Source of the DNA: an uncultured Eubacteriales bacterium
GTDB lineage: Bacteria > Bacillota > Clostridia > Oscillospirales > UMGS1783
Length of the DNA: 64,000 bases
Direction: 5' to 3'
Assembly (NCBI GenBank): GCA_934456365.1
Contig: CAKSHC010000006.1
Location: 62,001-126,000 of the forward strand
Numbering within the stretch: the stretch's first letter is position 1; every line of letters begins with the position of its first letter. This document shows, piece after piece, positions 31,044-39,092 of this stretch. The notes beneath the pieces were generated by a model that saw only the letters and a list, made by a program, of their open reading frames with translations, did no database searches and was not told the DNA's origin. Both the position numbers and the translations under genes were made by a program.

Positions 31044-33213
31044 GAAGATTGTCGCGCTGCTTGCGGTGCTGGTGCTTTGCCTCGGCGTGGCTGCGGGATG
31101 CAGCGGAAAGCCGGCGCAGGAAACGGTGAGCACCCTGTATAAGGTGGGCTATTCGCTTTCGGAAGAAGAAAAGCTGACCCACTTTTTTATGGATCGTGAA
31201 TACGCGCTCGATTCCGAGAGCATGAAGGTCACGCAGGCCGAGCTGGATAAGGCCGGCAGGTTCCTGACCGATTATGTGCTGGAATCGGCGAAAAACGGAG
31301 GCGCCTGGGATGTGAAGATCGGCGGGGCCTCGGTGATGGAAGAGATCAAGAACTGGACGCTCAAAACCGAGAGAACCGGCGAGGACGACGCCAAAACCGA
31401 CTACACCCTGACCTACACCAAGGCGGGCCAGGTGCTGGAGATCGTGATCTACGCCACGGCCTATAAGACCTATCCCGTGGTCGAATGGACGATCTGGCTT
31501 AACAACAAGGGCGAGGAAAATTCCGCGCAGATCACCGAGCTCAACGCCCTCAACTATACCTTTGCTTCCGACTGCGCCGAGAGCGAGGTGCTGGTCACCA
31601 CCTTCGAGGGCAGCCATGAGGATTATACCTCCTTCAAGCCCGACACGAGAATCCTCGAGAAGATGAAAACTCGTATCGTCAGCGGCACGGGCGGCAAATC
31701 CTCGGTCGACTGGTCGCCCTATATGAACCTGCAGTGGAAAAACGAGCAGGCCTCCTGGGGCAAAGAGGGCGTGTTTATCTCCAACGGCTGGCCCGGCCAG
31801 TGGTACACCAAGGCCACCAACACCGGCGAAGGCACGGCGGTGGTCGCCAAGCAGGAAACGCTCAACACCTACCTCAAGGCCGGCGAGAGCCTGCGCTCGC
31901 CTCTGATCACGCTGCTCTTCTGGGAAAAGGATCTGATGCGCTCTCAGAACATCTGGAGAAGCTGGGTTTACAATGTGGCCATGCCGCAGCCCAACGGCGA
32001 GCCCATCCCGGCCGGTCTGCATGGCAATACCGCGCAGGACACCGCTCTGACCGAAACGGCCACCACCGAAAATCAGGTGGAAGCGATCCGCAAGTGGGTC
32101 GAGCTCGGGCTGGATGTGGACGGCTGGCAGATGGACGCCGGCTGGTACGATATCGCCCCCGGCTACAACAACTGGGTCGGCACCGGCTCCTGGGAGCCCT
32201 CGGCCAGCCGTTTCGGCGGCAGCCTCAAGGAGATCAGCAACGTTCTCCATGAAAACAGCATGAAGTTCATCCTCTGGTATGAGCCGGAGCGTTTGGTGGC
32301 CGATTCCGAATGGTACAACAAGTTCCACGGCACGGATTGGATCATCGAGAATCCGACCTGGCACTGCTTCAACCTGGCCAACGACAAAGCCACCGACTTC
32401 CTGATCGAGTATCTTCTGAAATCGATCGACGAAAACGGCGTGGATATCTACCGGCAGGACTGCAACATCAACGGCCCCTCGCTGCGCGACTACTGGAAGC
32501 AGATCCAGGAAGACGGCCGCAAGGGCTATGTGGAGAATAAATACATCCGCAACTACCTGCGTTACTACGACGCCATCCTCGAGCATACCGGCACCTTCAT
32601 CGATTCCTGTGCCTCGGGCGGCAAGCGCCTCGATCTGGAAACGACCAAGCGCGCCGTGGCTCTCTGGCGCGACGACAAGTGCTATGAGCCGCTGCTCACG
32701 CAGTGCCAGAGCTGGGGCATCAACTTCTTCATGCCCTATTCCGGCCAGGGCTCGCTTTCGCAGAGCTCGGGCTCGATGAAGTATTCCTTCCGCTCCAATA
32801 TGATGGCCTGGACGGGGCTTCCCTGGAAGCTCTCGCTTATCAACGAGAAAAACATCGACCTGCACAAGCAGATGATCCAGGAGCATAAGGACTACGCCCA
32901 TTATTACACGCAGGAGTATTATCCGCTCACGGCCTTCTCCACGGACTTCGAGCCCTGGATGGCCTGGCAGTACAACGACGCGAGCGATTCCACCGGCATC
33001 ATCCAGGTGTTCAAGCGCCCCGAAAGCCGTCAGAGAGAGGCGACCTACTATCTCTCCGGCCTCCAGGCAGACACCCTGTATGAGGTCAAGGATATCGACA
33101 CCGGCGATACCGTCCAGCTTCTGGGCAAGGAGCTGATGTGCAACGGCATCACCATCACCCTGCAGGATTATAACGCGGCGGAAATCTATTCCTATCGCCC
33201 GGTCACGCAGTAA
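31036..33213 (+). CDS. GH36-type alpha-galactosidase-like lipoprotein
   Basis: 725 residues. Lipoprotein signal with lipobox LGVAAGC, so the mature protein is lipid-anchored outside. After an N-terminal beta-sandwich (about 45-335) comes a TIM barrel (about 340-640) with clan-D signatures: DGWQMDAGWYD, FILWYEPERL, the nucleophile Asp in IYRQDCNI, and the acid/base region DSCASGGKRLDLETTKRAV with WRDD. A short C-terminal beta domain ends the chain. The family releases terminal alpha-galactose or alpha-N-acetylgalactosamine; which one is not decided by sequence. It is the second gene of the operon controlled by the LacI-type operator; a UUCG-loop terminator follows. Confidence 0.85.
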   Translation: MNKKIVALLAVLVLCLGVAAGCSGKPAQETVSTLYKVGYSLSEEEKLTHFFMDREYALDSESMKVTQAELDKAGRFLTDYVLESAKNGGAWDVKIGGASVMEEIKNWTLKTERTGEDDAKTDYTLTYTKAGQVLEIVIYATAYKTYPVVEWTIWLNNKGEENSAQITELNALNYTFASDCAESEVLVTTFEGSHEDYTSFKPDTRILEKMKTRIVSGTGGKSSVDWSPYMNLQWKNEQASWGKEGVFISNGWPGQWYTKATNTGEGTAVVAKQETLNTYLKAGESLRSPLITLLFWEKDLMRSQNIWRSWVYNVAMPQPNGEPIPAGLHGNTAQDTALTETATTENQVEAIRKWVELGLDVDGWQMDAGWYDIAPGYNNWVGTGSWEPSASRFGGSLKEISNVLHENSMKFILWYEPERLVADSEWYNKFHGTDWIIENPTWHCFNLANDKATDFLIEYLLKSIDENGVDIYRQDCNINGPSLRDYWKQIQEDGRKGYVENKYIRNYLRYYDAILEHTGTFIDSCASGGKRLDLETTKRAVALWRDDKCYEPLLTQCQSWGINFFMPYSGQGSLSQSSGSMKYSFRSNMMAWTGLPWKLSLINEKNIDLHKQMIQEHKDYAHYYTQEYYPLTAFSTDFEPWMAWQYNDASDSTGIIQVFKRPESRQREATYYLSGLQADTLYEVKDIDTGDTVQLLGKELMCNGITITLQDYNAAEIYSYRPVTQ

Positions 33214-33221
33214 AGAGCAGA

Positions 33222-33252
33222 AAATCCCGGATCTTCGGATCCGGGATTTTTT
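33222..33252. terminator. Bidirectional terminator with UUCG loop
   Basis: Perfect 12-bp stem AAATCCCGGATC/GATCCGGGATTT closed by TTCG, with seven Ts; it also abuts the 3' end of asnB on the other strand. Confidence 0.95.
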
Positions 33253-34829
33253 TATTCGCCGCTCTTGCCGTAGTTGGGAAGCACCCGCGCCGAGGGGTCG
33301 CTCACCCGGCAGCCCTCCCAGTCGGGGTTGGGCATCCAGAAGCCGGGGATCATCTCGGCCTGTCCGGGATAGTATTTCTCAAAAATCTCCCGATACAGCA
33401 GGGATTCCTTGGTGAAGGGCGGGCAGTAGGAATAGGCTTTGCATTTTTCGGCAAATTCCTCGTCGGTGTAGCAGGAGGCGGCGTAGTCTTTGAGGTCGTC
33501 GACCATGGAGTGGCCCACGGCGTCGGAAAAGGCGGCCTTTTCGCGCATCCGGATGGATTCGGGCAGATAGTCGCCCCGGAAGGCCTCGCGCAGAAGGTAT
33601 TTTCCGATCCCTTTGGTGTTGCGCTTGAGGGCGGGATCGATGGAAAGCACGGTGCGCACAAAATCGAGATCGCCGAAGGGCACCCGCGCCTCGAGGGAAT
33701 GGGCCGAGATGCAGCGGTCGGCGCGCAGCACATCGTAGGCGTGCAGCTCGCGGATTCGCTTTTCCGATTCGGCCTGAAAGGCCTCGTCGGAGGGGGCGAA
33801 ATCGGTATATTTATAGCCGAAGAGCTCGTCGGAAATTTCGCCGGTCAGGAGAACGCGGATGTCGGTGTTTTCATGGATCCAGCGGCAAAGAAGATACATG
33901 CCCATGGAGGCGCGGATGGTGGTGATGTCGAAGGTGCCGAGCGCGGCGATGACCTCCTCGAGAGAGGCGATCACCTGCTCGCGGGTCATGAGAACCTCGG
34001 TGTGGTCGCTGCCGATGAAGTCGGCCACCTGCCGGGCGTATTTCAGATCGATGGCGTCGCGCTCCATGCCGATGGCAAAGGTGCGGATGGGCTTTTCGCT
34101 CTGTTTGGCCGCAATGGCGCAAACAAGCGAGGAATCCAGTCCGCCCGAGAGCAGAAAGCCCACCTTGGCGTCGGCCACCAGCCGCTTTTCCACCCCGCAG
34201 ATCAGCTTTTCGCGAATGGCGCGGGTCACGGCCTCCTCGTCGGCCTTCCAGACGGGGCCGCGCGCCGCGATGTCGCAGTAGCAGACAAACTTTCCGTTCT
34301 GATAATAATGCCCGGGCGGGAAGGGGCGGATGACCCGGCAAAGCCCCACCAGGTTTTTGGGCTCGCTGGCAAAAACGATCGCCCCGTCTTCTCCGTAGCC
34401 GTAGTAGAGCGGGCGGATGCCGATGGGATCGCGCGCCGCCACAAAGGAGCCGGTTTTGGAATCGTAGAGAATGAGGGCGAATTCGGCGTCGAGCATGGAA
34501 AACATCCCAACCCCATACTCCCGCCACAGCGGCAGAAGGATCTCGCAGTCGGAGCCGCTCTGGAAGGAATACTTTTCGGAAAGCTCCCGTTTCAATGCCT
34601 CGAAGCCATAGATCTCGCCGTTGCAGACCACGGCGTCGTCTCCCAGCCGGAAGGGCTGCATGCCCTCGGGGGTCAGCCCCATGATGGCCAGGCGATGGAA
34701 GGCAAGGAGGCCGCGGCCGGTGTCGAGAACGCGGCTCTGATCCGGCCCGCGGGAAAGGGTGCGGGCAAAGCCCTCTTCAAATGCGGCATAGGGGGCGTCT
34801 GCCCGGCAATAGCCCATGATCGAACACAT
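33252..34829 (-). CDS. asnB: Asparagine synthase B (glutamine-hydrolysing)
   Basis: 525 residues. N-terminal class II glutaminase domain (catalytic Cys2 in MCSIMGY, then RGPDQS, FHRLAIMG, CNGEIYG) and C-terminal ATP-binding synthetase domain with the pyrophosphatase loop SGGLDSSL (about residues 229-236). It makes asparagine from aspartate using glutamine and ATP. Length is close to E. coli AsnB (about 550). Third gene of the leftward unit glnN2-amt/glnK-asnB (23 bases after the amt stop, AGGAGGA ribosome site), so it shares the attenuator at 38707-38816. Confidence 0.95.
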   Translation of the reverse strand: MCSIMGYCRADAPYAAFEEGFARTLSRGPDQSRVLDTGRGLLAFHRLAIMGLTPEGMQPFRLGDDAVVCNGEIYGFEALKRELSEKYSFQSGSDCEILLPLWREYGVGMFSMLDAEFALILYDSKTGSFVAARDPIGIRPLYYGYGEDGAIVFASEPKNLVGLCRVIRPFPPGHYYQNGKFVCYCDIAARGPVWKADEEAVTRAIREKLICGVEKRLVADAKVGFLLSGGLDSSLVCAIAAKQSEKPIRTFAIGMERDAIDLKYARQVADFIGSDHTEVLMTREQVIASLEEVIAALGTFDITTIRASMGMYLLCRWIHENTDIRVLLTGEISDELFGYKYTDFAPSDEAFQAESEKRIRELHAYDVLRADRCISAHSLEARVPFGDLDFVRTVLSIDPALKRNTKGIGKYLLREAFRGDYLPESIRMREKAAFSDAVGHSMVDDLKDYAASCYTDEEFAEKCKAYSYCPPFTKESLLYREIFEKYYPGQAEMIPGFWMPNPDWEGCRVSDPSARVLPNYGKSGE

Positions 34830-34852
34830 GTCGATTCCTCCTTGTTGCGATG

Positions 34853-36568
34853 TTATTCCATATCCTGCAAAGCGTCGTAGCCTTCTTCTCCGGTGCGCAC
34901 CTTCACCACGTTTTCCACATCGTAAACAAAGATCTTGCCGTCGCCGATGTGGCCGGTGTAGAGCACCTTTTTGGCCGTTTCAATCACATGGCGCACCGGG
35001 ATCTTGCTCACCACAACATCGAGGCGCACCTTAGGCAGGAGCGTGGGCTCCACCTCCACGCCGCGGTAGTATTCCGGCTTGCCCTTCTGAATCCCGCAGC
35101 CCAGCACATGGGTCATGGTCATGCCGGTGATCTCGAGGTCGATGAGCGCGGCCTTGAGCGCTTCGAATTTCGCCTCGCGGCACACGATCTCCACCTTGGT
35201 AAACTTCGGGCGATCCAGCTCGGCCGAGGGGGTCACATGCACCGGCACCGCCTGCGCCACCGGCACGCCGCCCGCCGGCTCAGCCTCCTCCGGAAGGATA
35301 TCCTCGGAAAGAGTGTCGGGCAGCATGGAAAAGCCTGCGTAGGCCGTCAAAAGCCCATGCTCCGACACATCCAGCCCCGCCAGCTCCTCCTCCCGCGAGG
35401 CGCGCAGCCCGATGGTGTGCTTCAGGATCAGGAAAACCGCCGTGATCAAAATGGCCACATAAGCCGCCACCGAAACCACCCCGAGCGCCTGAATGCCGAG
35501 GAAGGTCAGCCCGCCGCCGTAGAAGAGGCCGGGCATGGTGGAGGAGCCGGTGGCAAACAGGCCGGTGAGGATCGTGCCCAAAGCGCCGCACACGCAGTGG
35601 ACCGAAACGGCGCCGACCGGGTCGTCGATCCGGGCGATCTTATCAAAGAATTCCACGGCCAGAACGATCACAATGCCGAAGATCAGCCCCATCACAGCCG
35701 CCCCCAGCGGGCTGACCGCGTCGCATCCGGCGGTGATGCCCACCAGCCCGGCAAGAGCGGCGTTGTAGGTCATGGAAACGTCGGGCTTGCCGTAGCGGAT
35801 CCAGGTGAAGATCAGGGCGGCGCAGCAGGCCACGGCTGCCGCCAGGTTGGTGTTGAAAAAGATCAGACCGGCGCGCTCCAAGAGCACATCGCTGTCCATC
35901 CCCACGGTGGAAGCGCCGTTGAAACCAAACCAGCAGAACCAAAGGACGAACACGCCCAAAGCAGCCGCCGTGAGGTTATGGCCCAATATGGCGCGCGGCT
36001 TGCCGTTTTTATCGTATTTTCCGATGCGGGGGCCGAGGATGGCCGCGCCGATCAGCGCGCAGATGCCGCCCACCATGTGAACGGCGGTGGAACCGGCGAA
36101 ATCATGGAAGCCGAGCTGAGCCAGCCAGCCGCCGCCCCAGATCCAGTGACCCGAAACGGGATAGATAAACAGGGAGATCGCCGCGGAATAAATGCAGTAG
36201 GCGGAAAATTTGGTGCGCTCGGCCATGGCGCCGGACACGATGGTGGCGCTGGTGGCGCAGAAAACCGTTTGAAAAATGGCGAAGGCCCAAAGAGGCACTC
36301 CCTGCGGCAAAACGGCACTGTAGTCGCCCAGGATCATGGGATCGATCCAGCCGAAGAGAGCCGTCCCGGTGCCGAACATCACCCCAAACCCAACCAGCCA
36401 GAAGCAGGGGGTTCCGATACAGAAGTCCATCAGATTTTTCATCAGGATGTTGCCGGTGTTTTTGGCGCGGGTAAACCCGGCCTCGCACAGCGAAAAGCCC
36501 GCCTGCATGAAAAACACCAGAGCCGCGCCCAGCAAAACCCAGATGGTGTTGACTGCACTGTATGTCAT
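34853..36568 (-). CDS. amt: Ammonium transporter fused to a P-II signalling domain (Amt-GlnK)
   Basis: 571 residues. Residues about 1-410 are an eleven-helix Amt channel (MQAGFSLCEAGFTRAKN, GHWIWGGGWL, FHDFAGSTAVHMVGG, VHCVCGALGTILTGLF). After a linker (about 415-455) comes a complete P-II domain (about 458-571), starting FTKVEIVCREAKFEALKAAL. Its T-loop IQKGKPEYYRGVEV keeps the Tyr that is uridylylated in enteric GlnB, then LLPKVRLDVVV. Normally GlnK is a separate protein encoded beside amtB; here channel and its plug are one chain. Second gene in the glnN2 operon, AAAGGAGA ribosome site. Confidence 0.93.
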   Translation of the reverse strand: MTYSAVNTIWVLLGAALVFFMQAGFSLCEAGFTRAKNTGNILMKNLMDFCIGTPCFWLVGFGVMFGTGTALFGWIDPMILGDYSAVLPQGVPLWAFAIFQTVFCATSATIVSGAMAERTKFSAYCIYSAAISLFIYPVSGHWIWGGGWLAQLGFHDFAGSTAVHMVGGICALIGAAILGPRIGKYDKNGKPRAILGHNLTAAALGVFVLWFCWFGFNGASTVGMDSDVLLERAGLIFFNTNLAAAVACCAALIFTWIRYGKPDVSMTYNAALAGLVGITAGCDAVSPLGAAVMGLIFGIVIVLAVEFFDKIARIDDPVGAVSVHCVCGALGTILTGLFATGSSTMPGLFYGGGLTFLGIQALGVVSVAAYVAILITAVFLILKHTIGLRASREEELAGLDVSEHGLLTAYAGFSMLPDTLSEDILPEEAEPAGGVPVAQAVPVHVTPSAELDRPKFTKVEIVCREAKFEALKAALIDLEITGMTMTHVLGCGIQKGKPEYYRGVEVEPTLLPKVRLDVVVSKIPVRHVIETAKKVLYTGHIGDGKIFVYDVENVVKVRTGEEGYDALQDME

Positions 36569-36580
36569 GTTCTTCTCCTT

Positions 36581-38677
36581 TCAACGCACCCCGAACAGCA
36601 GATCGCCGTAGGTGGGGAAGGGCCAGAATTCCTTGGGAGTGAGCGCCTCGGCCTCGTCGCAGGGCAGGCGCAGCTCGGCCATCTTGACGAGGATCGTGTC
36701 GCGCACGAAGTCGGCTTCCTCGGTTATGTCGGGGATGGATTTGAGCTCGATGAGCGCCCGATCCAGCTCCTCCACCGCCAGATCGATGCGGTCGGTGAGG
36801 GAGGCCAGGCGGGTCAGCGTGGCTTTCTCGTAGCGGCCGCCGAAGCCGGGTGCGGCCTTTTCGCGCGCCAGCGTGGTTTCGGCCAGCCGGCCCACCGCGG
36901 CGTCGACCGCGGGCAGGATGAGCTTGCGGGTCATGTCCACCATGGTCAACCCCTCGATGGTAACGGTTTTCACATAGTTTTCCATCATGATCTCGTAGCG
37001 GGAACGCAGCTCGCTTTCGGAAAACACCTTGTGCCCCGTTAAGAGCGCCACATTCTTCGGCGCCAAAAGCGCCGGCATGGCGTCGGGCGTGGTGCGCAGA
37101 TTGAGCAGGCCGCGCTTTTCGGTGGCCTCGCGGATCCAGGCTTCGTCGTAGCCGTTGCCGTTGAACACGATGCGCCGGTGCTCGGCGATCACGCGGCGGA
37201 TGAGATCGTGGAGATCCTCTTCAAAATGCTCGCTCTTTTCCAGCTTGTCGGCAAATTCGCGCAGGGATTCGGCCACCGCCGTGTTGAGCATGATGTTGGC
37301 GCAGGCGATGCTGTTGGACGAGCCGAGCATCCGGAATTCGAATTTATTGCCGGTGAAGGCAAAGGGCGAGGTGCGGTTGCGGTCGGTCGTGTCCCGCGTG
37401 AATTTCGGGAGCACATGCACCCCCAGCTTGAGCACCGTTTTCTCGGCCGAGGCCATCGGTTCGTCTTTTTCGATGGCGTCCAAAACGGCCGTCAGCTCGT
37501 CGCCCAAAAACACCGAGATCACAGCCGGCGGCGCTTCGTTGGCGCCGAGGCGGTGGTCGTTGCCCGCGGTGGCCACCGAAATGCGCAGAAGATCCTGATA
37601 CTCATCCACCGCCTTGAGCACGGCAACCAGGAAAAGCAGGAAGCGCGCGTTCTGATAGGGGGTGTCGCCGGGGGTGAGCAGGTTCTGCCCGGCGTCGGTC
37701 GCGATCGACCAGTTGTTGTGCTTGCCCGAGCCGTTGACCCCGTCAAAGGGCTTTTCGTGAAGCAGGCAGACCAGCCCGTGGCGGGCCGCCACCTTCTGCA
37801 TGATCTCCATGGTCAGCTGGTTGTGGTCGCAGGCGATGTTGGTGGTGGAATAGATGGGCGCCAGCTCGTGCTGGGCGGGAGCCACCTCGTTGTGTTCGGT
37901 TTTGGCCAGCACCCCGAGCTTCCAGAGCTCTTCGTTGAGATCGGCCATGTAGGCGGCCACCCGCGGCTTGATCGCGCCGAAGTAGTGGTCGTCCAGCTCC
38001 TGGCCCTTGGGGGCCTTGGCGCCGAAGAGGGTGCGGCCGGTGTAGATCAGGTCGGGGCGCTCGTCGTAGAGCTTTTTATCCACCAGAAAATATTCCTGCT
38101 CGGGTCCGACCGAGGTGCGCACGCACTTGGTCTTGTCGTCGCCGAAGAGGCGGAGAATGCGCAGCGCCTGCTTGTTGAGGGCCTGCATGGAGCGCAGAAG
38201 CGGAGTTTTCTTATCCAGAGCCTCGCCGCCGAAGGAACAGAAGGCTGTGGGGATGCAGAGCGTTTTATCCTTAATAAAGGCATAGGAGGTCGGGTCCCAG
38301 GCGGTGTAGCCGCGGGCCTCGAAGGTGGCGCGCAGCCCGCCGGAGGGGAAGGAGGAGGCGTCCGGCTCGCCCTGAATGAGCTCCTTGCCGGAAAATTCCA
38401 TGATCACGCCGCCGTCGGGCGAAGGGGAGATGAAACTGTCGTGCTTTTCGGCGGTCACGCCGGTCAACGGCTGGAACCAGTGGGTAAAGTGGGTGGCGCC
38501 GTGCTCCAGCGCCCAATCCTTCATCGCTGCGGCCACCGCATCGGCTACGGCGCTGTCGAGAGGCTGGTTTTCATCGATGGTCCTGCGCAGGGAGGCATAC
38601 ACCTTGGCTGGCAGCTTGGCCTTCATTACGCGGTCGTCAAAGACCAGGCTTCCGAAATAATCCGATACCGTTTTCAT
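36581..38677 (-). CDS. glnN: Glutamine synthetase type III, copy 2
   Basis: 698 residues from the ATG at 38677, which is seven bases behind AAAGGAGA; an ATG nine codons earlier has no ribosome site. Same GSIII landmarks as copy 1 (HFTHWFQPLT, GPEQEYFLVD, NEVAPAQHELAPIY, VNGSGKHNNWSI, RTSPFAFTGNKFEFR) but clearly divergent from it. It heads the leftward ammonium assimilation operon, with the Amt-GlnK fusion 12 bases downstream. Its 145-base leader has two tandem hexaloop/terminator units (see 38707-38816), so expression is probably set by antitermination. Confidence 0.95.
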   Translation of the reverse strand: MKTVSDYFGSLVFDDRVMKAKLPAKVYASLRRTIDENQPLDSAVADAVAAAMKDWALEHGATHFTHWFQPLTGVTAEKHDSFISPSPDGGVIMEFSGKELIQGEPDASSFPSGGLRATFEARGYTAWDPTSYAFIKDKTLCIPTAFCSFGGEALDKKTPLLRSMQALNKQALRILRLFGDDKTKCVRTSVGPEQEYFLVDKKLYDERPDLIYTGRTLFGAKAPKGQELDDHYFGAIKPRVAAYMADLNEELWKLGVLAKTEHNEVAPAQHELAPIYSTTNIACDHNQLTMEIMQKVAARHGLVCLLHEKPFDGVNGSGKHNNWSIATDAGQNLLTPGDTPYQNARFLLFLVAVLKAVDEYQDLLRISVATAGNDHRLGANEAPPAVISVFLGDELTAVLDAIEKDEPMASAEKTVLKLGVHVLPKFTRDTTDRNRTSPFAFTGNKFEFRMLGSSNSIACANIMLNTAVAESLREFADKLEKSEHFEEDLHDLIRRVIAEHRRIVFNGNGYDEAWIREATEKRGLLNLRTTPDAMPALLAPKNVALLTGHKVFSESELRSRYEIMMENYVKTVTIEGLTMVDMTRKLILPAVDAAVGRLAETTLAREKAAPGFGGRYEKATLTRLASLTDRIDLAVEELDRALIELKSIPDITEEADFVRDTILVKMAELRLPCDEAEALTPKEFWPFPTYGDLLFGVR

Positions 38678-38706
38678 CGTTTCTTCTCCTTTTTCTTGTT
38701 TCATCC

Positions 38707-38748
38707 AAAAAGAGGCAGCGGCGTCCAGGGAGGAGACGCCGTTGCCTC
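38707..38748 (-). terminator. glnN2 leader attenuator 2: ANTAR-type hexaloop overlapping a terminator
   Basis: On the minus strand GAGGC-AACGGC-GTCTC (38748-38733) forms a 5-bp stem with a hexaloop whose first base is A and fourth is G. The same bases form the 5' arm of a 14-position terminator stem (GAGGCAACGGCGTC with GACGCCGCTGCCTC, one mismatch) ending in five Ts at 38711-38707, 30 bases before the glnN2 start. The two folds exclude each other. Confidence 0.8.
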
Positions 38749-38771
38749 AATTCAGACGATCAAAAATTTAC

Positions 38772-38816
38772 AAAAGAAAAAGGCGTCGAGGAATGAATCC
38801 AAGACGCCTTTGCCTT
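38772..38816 (-). terminator. glnN2 leader attenuator 1: ANTAR-type hexaloop overlapping a terminator
   Basis: On the minus strand AAGGC-AAAGGC-GTCTT (38816-38801) is a 5-bp stem with hexaloop A1/G4 and a G-U pair at the same place as in attenuator 2. Its loop and 3' arm are also the 5' arm of a terminator AAAGGCGTC/GACGCCTTT (38811-38803 with 38787-38779) followed by a T-rich tail. The predicted transcript start is about four bases upstream. Confidence 0.8.
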
Positions 38817-38826
38817 TATGCGGGCT

Positions 38827-38855
38827 ATTGTACTCGCATCGGAAGCGTTTGTCAA
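38827..38855 (-). promoter_or_regulatory. Promoter of the glnN2-amt/glnK-asnB operon
   Basis: On the minus strand TTGACA (38855-38850), 17-base spacer, TACAAT (38832-38827). Confidence 0.8.
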
Positions 38856-38882
38856 GCCCCTTTTTCATTTTTTCAAAAGGAA

Positions 38883-38911
38883 TTGACAAAATCCCCGCCC
38901 TGTGGTATAAT
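38883..38911 (+). promoter_or_regulatory. Promoter P1 of the glnA operon
   Basis: TTGACA (38883-38888), 17-base spacer, TATAAT (38906-38911): perfect consensus. It reads into the hexaloop/terminator at 38923-38975. It lies back to back with the glnN2 promoter, 27 bases between the two -35 boxes. Confidence 0.85.
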
Positions 38912-38922
38912 CCCCGCGTAAT

Positions 38923-38975
38923 GGAGCAAGGGCGCTCTTCGCCGTCGGGCGAGGAGGCGCTTTTTTCTTTTTTTT
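38923..38975 (+). terminator. glnA leader attenuator: ANTAR-type hexaloop overlapping a terminator
   Basis: GGAGC-AAGGGC-GCTCT (38923-38938) forms a 5-bp stem with a hexaloop having A1 and G4 and the same C-G closing pair as the two glnN2 hairpins. From 38931 the same bases form the 5' arm of a long terminator (GGCGCTCTTCGCC against GGGCGAGGAGGCGC, loop near GTCG) followed by TTTTTTCTTTTTTTT. Only one hexaloop is visible here. Confidence 0.75.
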
Positions 38976-39033
38976 GGCCGCCGCCGCGCGGCAAAAAAAA
39001 TGAAATTCGGCTTCGTTTTTTGCCGCAAAACCG

Positions 39034-39062
39034 TGGAAAACGGGTTCGATGTGTGGTATAAT
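39034..39062 (+). promoter_or_regulatory. Possible second promoter P2 of the glnA operon
   Basis: TGGAAA (39034-39039), 17-base spacer, TATAAT (39057-39062), downstream of the attenuator, 30 bases before the glnA start. The context TGTGGTATAAT repeats the -10 region of P1. It would allow attenuator-independent basal expression. Confidence 0.5.
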
Positions 39063-39092
39063 ACCCCAGTTAAAGAGAAAGGTGGGAGAGAT

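Noticed and set aside
30907..32901. Long open frame of 664 codons on the minus strand opposite the surface protein and GH36 genes
   Set aside because: It is the antisense shadow of two well-supported genes in GC-rich DNA, has no ribosome site, and its sequence is low-complexity Val/Gly/His-rich with no domain.
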